A stretch of 64,000 bases of DNA from Zygnema cylindricum (taxonomy: Eukaryota > Streptophyta > Zygnematophyceae > Zygnematales > Zygnemataceae), in assembly GCA_037447655.1 (NCBI GenBank), contig JBBHKE010002176.1:104207-168206 (forward strand), given 5' to 3'. The translations under genes and the position numbers were made by a program. Position 1 is the stretch's first letter. Each line of letters opens with the position of its first letter. The notes under the pieces were generated by a model. The model ran no database searches, was not told the DNA's origin, and saw nothing but the letters and a program-made list of their open reading frames with translations. Of the stretch, positions 1 to 10,746 are shown in pieces.

Positions 1-747
1 GAAAAGGGAGGAATAATGTTTATTAATGATAAGATGGATAAGGAAAAGAGAAGGTTTATGGAAAACATCCATTACAGGCTGATCGTGGGCAGTTTAATTT
101 ACTTAATTCACTGTACTTGGCCACACATAGCGACACCTGTAAAATTTCTTAGCACAAGTCTAAATGCACCCAGAAAGAGAGATTCGGAGCCAGCTAAAAG
201 GGTGATGAGACACCTAGTGGGCACAAGGGAATTATGGTTGAATTTCGAAGAGGAGCACATTAACATCACTACTTAGAGTGATACTAGTAATAGAGATGTG
301 CCTTTAAGGTGGTGTACAACTAGAAATGTGTTGCAAATTCAATCTGGTGCATGCTTTTGGAGTAGCAAGCAACAGAAAAAGGTAGCTCAATCCACTATAT
401 AGGCTAAATACATGGCTTCTTGTGTTGCCAAAAAAGAATTAATATGGGTGAAATCTTTTCTACAGGAACTTAGATTTATAAATTCTGGCACTCATAATAT
501 TTATATGACAATCAAGTTGCTATCTCTATTGCAACTAATCCGAAACATCACTTCTAAGTTAAGCATATGAACATCAAACTAAACTTTGTCCAAGAAAAGG
601 TTGAAAATAAAATTATTAAACTGGTTCATAAATTTGATAAAGAAATGATTGCAGACATGATGAATAAACCGATATCTTCCCCTAAGTTAATATTTTGCAA
701 AGGGAACTGTGGATTAAAATTGAAAAGTGAATAAGAATGAAAGGGAG
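1..747 (+). pseudogene. copia RNase H remnant (3' end of pol)
   Basis: The frame at 16-276 reads GSLIYLIHCTWP, then RDSEPAKRVMRHLVGTRELW. It aligns with the RNase H region of the better preserved copia C1 at about 38650-38860 (GSLIYFMNCTRP, AKRVLRYLVGTRDLW). Downstream, the pol C-terminus can still be followed to about 730 through stops and frameshifts (AEYMAS-, KHH- and MTKPVPSP-like patches). A purine-rich tract at 733-747 precedes the LTR, as expected for the polypurine tract. The element enters from outside the window, so its 5' part is not visible. It is clearly non-functional. Confidence 0.85.
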
Positions 748-1617
748 TGTTGAAAAGGGTAATTAATGATTTACTTATTTGTAGACTCTTTAGAGATATA
801 AAGAGAGAGGCAGAGAGAAGCAAACCATGGTTGCCTCCTCGGTGGCCAAGATGGCAGACGGAGGAAAGAGATAGAAGTTGTTTTGACAAAAAGGTCTTAC
901 TAGCCAAGGTTCGATCCTTGGTCCTGTGCAGTCCAAAGTAGCCTGCCACCTTATCCGCTTAGTTGCAGTAGAATCGTTGAATTTGATGAGTACGACAATG
1001 TTATAACCACGTACAAAACGGCTAAATCATTTAACGGAGTAAACTAACGAAGAGCCTCATGTGAACCAACAGCATGTGATTACAATATGGCGTCATGCAC
1101 CAACGCAAATCACATCCTTGTACAAAAATTTAATAGGAAGGTCGTCCCTACAGCCGCCAACCCGGAATCAACCTTTTGGCGGCTGACGAAAGGAGGAACC
1201 ATGGCTTCCTGTGTGATAGATGTCACTTGAAAGGCCATGCCATATTATGGCCGTACAATAAGTACATCAGCATATGTACATATGTACCTTTTTGTACTGT
1301 ATACTCTTCTGATTGTCTTTGATTATCCTAAGGTTTAGTAGTAGGCAGATGTGAGTAGGCACACTAAGACTTAGGTATTTTTGAGCAGCCTCTCTTTGTG
1401 GGTTAAAGGTCATCTTTTACCATTTATAACTTATCGCTTGGTTGAGCAAATTCATCACCGTTTTTTCCGTCTGACTAAAGTGAGTGGGACCCTCGCAAAG
1501 GTGAGGGTGGTGAGAGTGTTTTTGTGCCAGGGTGGCACTAATTTATTAGGAAAGTCAAAAGGGAAAGCATTATCCTATAGGCTTTGTATAAGCTGTATTT
1601 TTTGTGGGCAATAGATG
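748..1617 (+). repeat. LTR of family A (3' LTR of the remnant at 1-747)
   Basis: It begins TGTTGAAAAGGGTAATTAAT directly after the polypurine tract. It is homologous along its length to the solo LTR at 47657-48526, sharing the start, the CATGG box, the GTACAATAAGTACATC block and the closing CTTTGTATA segment. Its end is lost where inverted LTR debris begins near 1620. Confidence 0.7.
904..966 (-). promoter_or_regulatory. antisense tRNA-like A/B-box module in LTR A
   Basis: On the minus strand an A-box-like CTAAGCGGATAAGG (about 946-966) is followed by a B-box match, GGATCGAACC (904-921), and then TTTTT at 888-892. The B-box side resembles the T arm of initiator tRNA-Met, including A instead of T at tRNA position 54. 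The same arrangement occurs in the LTRs of C1, B, E and O. Confidence 0.45.
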
Positions 1618-1620
1618 CAA

Positions 1621-1952
1621 TCCTGAGACCTCCATAGGTATGGGCAGCTCACACGAAGCCCCTAGGATAATCCTGACCCATTTGTGTTTCAACAAGAATA
1701 ACTGCCACCCTGGCAAACAAAAACTCTGACCACCTTCGTCCTTGTGAAAGGAAGACTCCCCTGGGTCGATAGCAAAAAGAATCTCTGAATTTGCTCTCGT
1801 GAGCAGTAAGTTATGAAGGGTCAAAGTTGACCTTTTGTACATAAGTACTCTAAGAGAGAGGTGGCTACGTACCAAATTTTCTAAGTCCTAAATCCCTCTC
1901 AAAACCCTCTACTACTAGAGTACGACACCAATCAAAATATTGTGTCGTACTG
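1621..1952 (-). repeat. inverted LTR fragment, C1/E-like
   Basis: The reverse complement matches the last third of the C1 LTR: GAGCAAATTCAGAGATTC, the CTCAGGGGAGTC-type stretch, the CCAGGGTGGCAG stretch and the terminal GGAGGTCTCAG. No internal region or target duplication is visible, so it is debris abutting LTR A. Confidence 0.7.
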
Positions 1953-2509
1953 AAAGGGGGCACATCAATTACAATCTCTATCGTCTCATAAGGAATTTGT
2001 TAGTCTATAAAATTTGTTGTTTTCTTGCAAATTATTGAAACAAGAGAATAATTCCATATTTGGCACTTCACTTAGACAGCTGCAAATAGAGATGAAGGCC
2101 CAATCGTTGATTTTTTCTTAGAGTAGACATTTGGTGACCAAAAATAAGGGAAAAAAAATCATTAATAATCAATTTCAGATACCTTATTTTACTTTGTTTC
2201 AGAACAATGACACTTCACCATGATATGAACGCATCATCAGAAAACCCATCTGAACCAAATTTTTTACTTTTGATGGAACTTTATAGTTGACTAGGAGTAA
2301 ATGTATGCATAGGGAAGAGATGAAAGCACGTGGAACCTCAGTTAGCGTTGAAGTCTGTGGGGCTTTGAAAATTTACAGTCTTGATGAGGAGGAAATTCAC
2401 ACACAACAATGTCACTTTCGATTTGGGGCATTGCCGTTAATAGTATTTGGCAACAATTATCAAGAGCTAATTTTGATCTATGGTTATGATTGTATAATGG
2501 TCTACCACG
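1953..2509. other. no recognisable feature
   Basis: This is A+T-rich sequence between LTR debris and the malic-enzyme relic. The first exons of a malic enzyme would be expected here if the gene were whole, but I found no matching coding segment. Short open frames here show no family resemblance. Confidence 0.5.
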
Positions 2510-3490
2510 ACAGTGGCGGATTTCAAAGATCTTGAGAAATCAACTCGGGATGGAGGAGAATCTTCAAAGTTTGCCAAGTGTCGCATTTTGAATCGTCTTC
2601 ATGACCGCAACGAGACTCTTTACTACCGGGTAAGATGTATTTTGTATAAGCTACTTTTGTATATGCATCTTAGTTGTCCCAGACAAAAAAATAAATTCAT
2701 CCTTGTCTAAATTTTATGCAGTTTGAATCATTTTTCCTGTGTCAAAACGAGGTGTAGTGAGCCAATATCACATATTTTTTGTGTTCTTGCAGGTTCTAAT
2801 TGATAACATTAAGAAATTCGCACCAATTGTTTAAACTCCAACAAATGGTATGGTTTGCCAAATTTACAGTGGACAATTTTGACGTCCTCGGGGCATGTAT
2901 TTTTTTGCCCAAGACCGAGGGGAAATGGTGTCAATGGTGTACAATTGGCCTACTGATAAGGTAGATCAAAAATTGAAAGCAAAATTTATTGGAGGAACAA
3001 AAGTAAAGCTAAACAATTTTTTTGATGTTAAAGCCACAGAAGGATGAAACTTGGAAGTTTTAACCAGAAAGACAAAACTTGAAAGTAAATAGCAAAGAAG
3101 AAAGAAACTGGACGCAAACATTTAATGAAGTCGTAGCTTTAAAGTGAAAACATTCATGTCCCGTCAAGTGTTCTAACAGTTATTTTTAGAAGTGTTGTGC
3201 TATTTTCTGAGGTGATAACTGGTTTTAATACATCAGATGATTACATGACAAGAGAAGTGCCGGATGACTGTTATGATTTCTAGTGTTGCTGTAATAGTTG
3301 ATAAATTGTTGTCTTGTTATGTTATATTGCGTCCCTCAGATCCCTGCTTTTTTTTATCTTTGCAAAAAATTCTTTCTTAATTGTGAACATTCAAGTCCTC
3401 TGGAGGTGGTGTCATTCTATTTTAGCAATAGTATTTTTTTCCGTTATCATTTACCTTTAGAATTGAAATTCTTGCAATAAGGATTCTTAA

Positions 3491-3955
<465 letters not shown>

Positions 3956-4204
3956 CATTGGGAATAAAATAGAGTTTAAGCTTTTCACAATTACTTCTTT
4001 TCTCTCTTGAGAGCCGAATAGACAAGAATAGAATTTGGACAAACACATTTTTGCTGGTTAACTTCGATTGAATTAATTTCTTTCTTTAATGTAGAATGTA
4101 CCATCTAGTGTGTTTCAAGTTACGCTCGGTATTTTATGATTTTTTTCCAAATAAGAAAAATGTAAGATCCTTAGTATACACTCATATGGAAAGGTGCGGT
4201 GGGC

Positions 4205-4568
4205 AAATATGTATATATGTATATATATATGTATATATATATATACATACATATATATATACCTATATGTATATATGTATATATGTATATATGTATATAT
4301 ATATATATACCTATATGCATATATACATATAAATATAGGTATATATATACATATATATACAAATATATATACGTATTTTTATATACATATATACATATAT
4401 ATATATATACTTATATATATACAAAATCATATATACACATATATATACACATATATACATATGTACATATATATACATATATATATAGGTATATATATAT
4501 AAGTATATGTATATATGTATATATATATATACATATATATATACACATATATACATATATATATATAC

Positions 4569-4599
<31 letters not shown>

Positions 4600-4912
4600 T
4601 TATATATATATGCATAAGTATATATATATATGTGTGTATATATATATGTGTATATATATTGTGTATATATATGTGTATATATATATATTATGTATATATA
4701 TATATTATATATATATAATATATAGATATATATATATACACATCTATATATGTACACATATATAAATATACATATATATACATATGTATGTGTATATATA
4801 ATATGTATGTATATATATATGTGCGTATATACATATGTGTATATATATGTGTATATATATGTGTATATATATGTGTATATATATATGTGTATATGTTTAT
4901 ATATATATATGT
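4205..4912. repeat. TA-rich microsatellite, about 700 bp
   Basis: Nearly pure alternating TA with interspersed TATG, TATAC and TACA variants, inside the intron between malic-enzyme blocks 3 and 4. Open frames across it encode only Ile/Tyr/Thr/His low-complexity sequence on both strands and are not genes. Confidence 0.95.
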
Positions 4913-5627
4913 TATTCCTCAACTGGCTTAGTGGTCATAGATGTGAAAGTCTTATAAATTCGACTTTGTAGACTGTTGATGCAAAATTTATCCATTTATA
5001 TTGCGGCTCCAATATTTGTTTTGTTTTTAACTTTTGGGTTTGGGATGTGGATCTCCCACAGGTTCCACCAGTTCAAATTGATGTCGGCACAAATAACCAG
5101 AAACTGCTCGATAATCCACTTTCTATGTCATGTCCTTTTAATGTTTTATTTTTTAATTGGCAAAATTTATCTTATGTTATAATGGTGCATTGCTCTTTAG
5201 GTATATTGGATTCATGAAAATGCTATACTTATGACAAAAGGGGAACCATTGTGGAAAACAATACTAAGCTTTATGCTTTAAATTCTCATAATGGTTTGTC
5301 TTTGACCCACAAACAAATTTAGCTTTCCAAGGACAATTTCAACTAATCCATAAATTATGACTTTTTATAATTCTATTATAAATGGCTCGTCTAAATCATT
5401 ATCGAGAAAATTGAGGTTTGTGGAATGACTTAAATGTTGTGTGTTTGTAATTAGTTCTCTCAAAGTAAATTATGGAGTACCATTTTAGATATCAAAGTAC
5501 GCTGTAATTTTATTATTTTTGTATGTGTATGGGAACTTCACCTACTTGTTGAGTGAGCTTTCTGAATCCATGAGAATGGGCTCTTTCTCTTTGTCTCTTA
5601 TCTCTGTATCTCTCTCTCTGTATCACT

Positions 5628-5702
5628 TCTCTCCTTCTCCCTCTCCCTCTCCCCTCTCCCTCTCCTTCTCCCTCTCCCTCTCCGTCTCCCTCTCTCTCTC
5701 CG
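5628..5702. repeat. CT-rich (CTCCCT)n microsatellite
   Basis: Runs of CTCCCTCTCC directly upstream of the acceptor of the malic-enzyme block at 5716. It acts as an unusually long polypyrimidine stretch. Confidence 0.85.
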
Positions 5703-6248
5703 CTGAATGTTGCAGATTTAGGATTACGACAACCGCGATTGGAGGGAAGTGAATATTTGGAGGTGATTGATGAATTTATAGAGGCAGAGTTCACAAGGTG
5801 GCCTAATTTAATTGTCCAGGTGGGTAAGGATGAATTCTGTTTAATTTTTAAATATTCGAAGAAAATGGGGAGCTTTCAGTCACTAGGATTTTGTGGAGCA
5901 ATCTCAAATTTTTAACTATATTCTCAGTTTATTGTTTATTCCTGAGTGGAAATAGTTTGTGGCTCCATTCGTTCAAAAGGAAATTTCATTGTTTGCTATA
6001 TATAGTTTTTATATATTTTCTTGAAGGAAAATTCTGATGGATTTCCTTGGTAAATCATAATGCGTTAACAAAAAGTTAATCGTCAAATGTTGTAAAGTTT
6101 AAGAAGTTTTGCAGATGCATTAATTATTTATACGTGGTCTTTACTTCTTCTTTTTCGATAACAGTTTGAGGATTTCCAAACAAAGTGGGCGTGCCCTCTA
6201 CTTTAGCGATATCGTCATCGTTACCATATGTTCAACGATAATGTACAG

Positions 6249-6809
6249 GTAAACATCTGATGATATCGTGTCTCTAATTGTTAGCGACTGCTCTTTTCTT
6301 TTGACATTGAAGGCTTCTTTATTTTACATAGTGTATGATCGTTATTTATAAAACTAGTTTCTAGAAAGTGCATTTTTTCTCAAGAAACATATTTCTATTT
6401 ATGTTTTGTGGATTTTGTTGGCAAGTTTTTTTGAATTATTAAAATGTGAGTCCACATGATATCACGTGTGATAGTTTGCGATCAGATATCATCAACATCA
6501 ACTCATATTTTTTGGAGAAACAATTTCTTTTTTTTTGACTAACTTGTAAATACTTGAGATTTAACAATAGTGTGGCGTGGATTAGCTCACTGTAAAAAGT
6601 TATTCACCTTCAACTTTCATTTTACTGTTCAATAGAATTGTTTTTGTGAAGTTTGAGTTCAGTTTGGATTATCAATTTCAAGTCTAATATGATGGTTGGG
6701 TACAAAGTTCAATATGGTGTATAGGGCACATTATCAATTTTTTAAGTAGAATATGATTGTTCTGTACAAGTTTAACATGAGAAGGCGGTATTTGTTTAAC
6801 TAAAAGCAT
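6249..6809. other. no recognisable feature
   Basis: A+T-rich sequence between the last malic-enzyme block and a truncated copia. The next expected exon (GTAGVA-type motif) was looked for and not found. Confidence 0.5.
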
Positions 6810-9103
6810 TTAAAGGGGTGTACAGGGCACAGCAGGAGGAGGAGGAGGAGGAGGAGGAGGAGGAGGAGGAGGAGGAGGAGAATGAGGAGCTTGTTGTACT
6901 GGTTGAACAATCGGAATGACCGGAGTAGGAATAGAGGAAGTACTTGTGAAAGAGGAAAGATTAACATTTTCAAAAATTACATATTCTTGATTTTTGGCCT
7001 TTTTTTCAAAATCTGTCATGCAAAAAACATCAACCGATTGACTTTCTTCCTTAAACTGAATATTTTTACCAACCTGAAGAGTTTTCCTATCTTGGTTGTA
7101 AACTCTATAGCCTACTGACTCATCATCATAACCCATAAAAATTCTTGTGACATATTTTGGATGAAGCTTAGAAATAGGAAGATTATCCAAAATAAAACAT
7201 TTACTACCAAAAACCTATAAGTGACTTACATTGGGTTTCTTTTCGATCCACATTTCATAAGTTGTCTTCCCTTTTACCACCTTAGTTTCTATTATATTCC
7301 TAATATACGATGCACAAGAGAAAGCCTCACCCCGAAACTTGAAATCTATCCCTTTATCCAACATCATAGATTTTGCACTCTCCGTTAAAGTCCGGTTAAG
7401 TCTTTCGGATACTCCGTTTTGCTCCGGAGTATAGGGAACAGTAAACTGACGAGATATGCCGTGTTTCCTTAAATAATCCGAGAATACATTCGAAATATAT
7501 TCTTCCCCGTTGTCGGACCGAATAGAGAGAATCGGCTTCCCGTGAAGCTTTTCCGCCCACGTCTAGAAATGCTTGAAGTGAGTGAACACTTCACTCTTCT
7601 CCTTCATGAAGTAAACTCTGTTGTACCGCGAGAAGTCATCTGTAAACGTAACTAGAAACCGGTTGTCACTAAGGGAAGGGACTTTAGACAGTCCCCAGAC
7701 GTCTGAATGAAATATTTGCAGCAAATCCGTAGCCTGGTTATTCGCGGTTTGAGGTAGGGGCAGCTTGTGAAGCTTCCCTACAACACAACCATCACATACG
7801 TGAGATTTTTTTTGCCCTAATATGACCCCATCTATCATTTTGTGTTTCACTATTTTATCAAGTTTTTCATGATGAACATGACCGAGCCTCTTATGCCACA
7901 AAACATTTTCCAGAAGGACACTTGAGTATGCAAAGTCGATTTCATTAGCCAAGTCTATCCGGTACAACAAGTTTGGGCCTCTAGTTCCTACTAAGGCTAC
8001 TCTCCCATCTTTGCTTAGTACCTTCTTCCCATTGTTTTGCAAAATTTCAAATCCTTTCATTTCAGCCACAGAAGAGGAACACAAATTTTTCTTAAACTTT
8101 GGAATATAGTGAATATCATGTAAGGTTCTCTTTACAATCTGACCATTGATGTCACATGCTAACTCCACGCTTCCCTTTGCGGTTGCTTCCACACCGCTAT
8201 CATCCTCGTAGTAGATTCGACGAGTCAGAATCAGAGTAAAGGTTTTGAAGTAAGCCCAGTTGCTGCACATGTGGGAGGAGCACCCGGAGTCCATAATCCA
8301 TCCATTCTCTCGAGGCCCATCCATGAGATCTTTTGCAAGGGCAAAGAACTCTTCATCTTCCGATTGCGGAAATCTGACCACATCATCTTTTTCTCCCAAC
8401 GATTCGTCTTGTTGCGTCTCATCAAATGCAAGGAACGCCGCATTTTTCACCGACAATTTTGGTTCTGACCCATTTGAAGGTGGTTCCTCCGATCGCACCT
8501 TCCATCCCGCACGGTAAATTAATGTTTCACACGCTTTTATAAATGCTGGGCACAGGCGGAAAACATAACCTTGACCGAAGCAATAGACACACCTATCATA
8601 TTGCCTACAATTAGGATTAGGGGTGAAGTTCCTATTTTCGGAAAATCGAGCCGGCCTATATGTCTGAGCATTGTACGCTCCTGCTGATTTTCCACCATTC
8701 AATGCTATCTGAGTTGCCTCTTCCTCTAGAAAGTAAGCTTCAGCTACATCTATATTCCATCTAGCCTTCTCTAACCTTTTCAATTGTTTCGCGGCTCCTT
8801 TATATTCATTAGGAAGCCCTCTCATTAAAAACATAGCTTGATGATAGGGAGGAAAATTCCCCACGGAACATGCATTTCTGACAGCAAAAGCTTCAAGCTA
8901 TTACAATAAGAGTTTATATCACCCCCGGTATACTTATAATCCCAAATTTTCCCAGCAGTTATAACCTCATTCTGCTCACTAGCTAGGACATGACTTTGAA
9001 AAGCCTTCCATATGTCAAATGCTTTAGAGATATCGTTATATGTTAATTCTTTACTAATACTAATTTGGGTTTTGGAAAAAAAAAAAAAACTCATCGCAAA
9101 CAT
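6810..9103 (-). pseudogene. truncated copia gag-pol (gag, protease, integrase), minus strand
   Basis: Read from 9103 downwards: a gag remnant (QNEVITAGKIWDYKYTGG), then after a frameshift near 8860 a second gag block (FLMRGLPNEYKG), a damaged zinc knuckle (CVYCFGQGYVFRLC, His lost), protease WIMDSGCSSHMC, the GAG pre-integrase block (LWHKRLGHVHHEKL with CDGCVVGKLHKLPLP), integrase (HSDVWG, SDNGEEY, EQNGV) and the post-integrase segment VFLGYDDESVGYRVY-like. Two in-frame stops interrupt integrase near 7563 and 7215. Reverse transcriptase, RNase H and both LTRs are missing. Its closest relative in the window is copia D at 52676-55212. It breaks off at 6836-6880 in a (GGA)n run, read as polyproline. 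Confidence 0.85.
6836..6880. repeat. (GGA)n microsatellite at the truncated end of a copia
   Basis: About 15 GGA units. In the copia frame they encode a polyproline run; they mark the 3' break of the element. Confidence 0.9.
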
Positions 9104-9589
9104 GCTTACACTAATGTAGGTACTCGCACAAATTTATGGAAATTGTACGGCGTCGCGTAATTTTTTCTTCCGTACATGTCAGACTAGTGTTTTTTAGTTA
9201 AGCGTCAGCGCCACACCTTAGAGCGTACACTTTTTGTTCAGTTGTAGGATCTATAGTTGGAAAGATTACGCAACGCCAGTTGTCGAAAAAGTTGGTCGCT
9301 TGTCCGCTATTCCGAAATAAATTACGTTAATAATGGTTATCAATTTTAATAATGTTGTTTTGAGTGGTTTTATTAGAGTTAGTTAACGGTGATATGTGTC
9401 TTAACTCTAAAAAGGTTGTATTTTGATACGTCTTTGCGACTTGTGATTGGTGTTAGCGTTAATGTTATCATGTATTAGAGTAAAAGTTTATTCTAAATGG
9501 GTTCAAAATATACAGACTTCACAATTCAACCTCCTGATTCCACAGTCGGCGACGTATGTGCTTCATTACCGGCTAGGTTCCAACATTAG

Positions 9590-9915
9590 GCCAGTTCCAG
9601 CGACGAGCAGTCTCGTAGCTGAATTGTATAAATTTGGCCCCACCATTCAACGATGAGAAAGTCTCGTCGCTGAATGAAGTATGTTGAGCTCTTCCATTTA
9701 GCAGTGAGGCTGTGTTGTTGCTAAAGGGTATAACTTCAGCTCCACCATTCAAAGATGAGAATGTGTCGTCGCTGAATGGTTTAACTACAGTATTACCATA
9801 CAGTGATGAGAATGTGGCGTAGATGAATGGTAGAAATACAGTATTACCATTCAGCGATGAGAATGTGTCATCACTTAATGGTAGAACGACAATATTACCA
9901 TTTTTTAATGTTTTT
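9590..9915. repeat. about 51-bp tandem repeats, each a hairpin
   Basis: Units starting at 9746, 9797, 9848 and 9899 are spaced exactly 51 bp, with more diverged ones near 9597, 9640 and 9698. Each holds an inverted repeat: CCATTCAGCGA, a spacer, then TCGCTGAATGG. Confidence 0.8.
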
Positions 9916-10032
9916 TAGGGTTTACCAATGGTTTGGTTAGTATTTTGCTAAAGCAAGGAGGCCACCCATTATCCTTTTTGATGATTATAAACAACTCGGA
10001 CAATTATGGAGGCGATGCCTTCTACTACAATG

Positions 10033-10512
10033 CCAATCGCTATTAGCGTATTGAACGTTGATTCGGTTCCCAAATTTTTTGACAAAAATCCTTAAATAAC
10101 ATTAATATATTTTTTTCATTTAAGATATTTAGGGTTCTTTTCAAATTATCGTAAAAAACGAAAGTACATTGCGTTTTAAATAGTGTGGTGTAAGATCTGT
10201 GTCAGACCGTACAAAATTGTACCTTCTATATGAAAAAGTACAATTGATTATTTATAGTAACCGCTCACGCATGAGAATGTCCGGTCTAAAAACAAGATGA
10301 AACCGGGTCGTAAAAAATCACGTTTACACATATTCGTCCAACAATCGCATGGTCCACCGTGTGAACGTGAAACATATTCGCATGTGAAAAGTCATTTTTT
10401 CTCATTAAATGAACAAAACTCAATCAAATGTCGCGCCGTCGTATAACTGAGAACTCTGACATTTTGCGGTTTCAACTTCAACTAAGGTCCACATAAGCAA
10501 TTAGAGTAAATA
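10033..10512. mobile_element. TIR-type element, family N (diverged copy)
   Basis: It starts CGCTATTAGCG...TTGATTCGGTT and ends near AATTAGAGTAAAT. It shares several internal blocks with 31680-32288, for example the AAATATTGTGGAGTACG-like stretch and a CCGTACAAAATTGTAC-like stretch. It has no coding capacity. Confidence 0.5.
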
Positions 10513-10746
10513 TTAATTCTATTTAATGCTTTCGGTTAATTTAGCAAACAAATTTATTCTATTACAGTGCCATTTGCCCCGTTTAGCATTAAGGTCTACT
10601 GTATGAGAGAGAGATAGAGAGGGAGAGTGAGAGTGAGAGAGAGAGAGAAAGAGAGAAAGAGAGAATGGGAGAACGAGACAAAGACAAAAGGAGAGGGAGA
10701 GAATCTCCATCTCTTGAAGTAAAATATTTGTCAAAACCCGATGCAG

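Noticed and set aside
4199-4922. Several 60-200-codon frames rich in Ile and Tyr on both strands
   Set aside because: They are translations of a TA microsatellite with no start context or conservation.
5513-5794. Frames across the CT-rich tract at 5.6 kb
   Set aside because: Low-complexity shadow next to a malic-enzyme exon on the plus strand.
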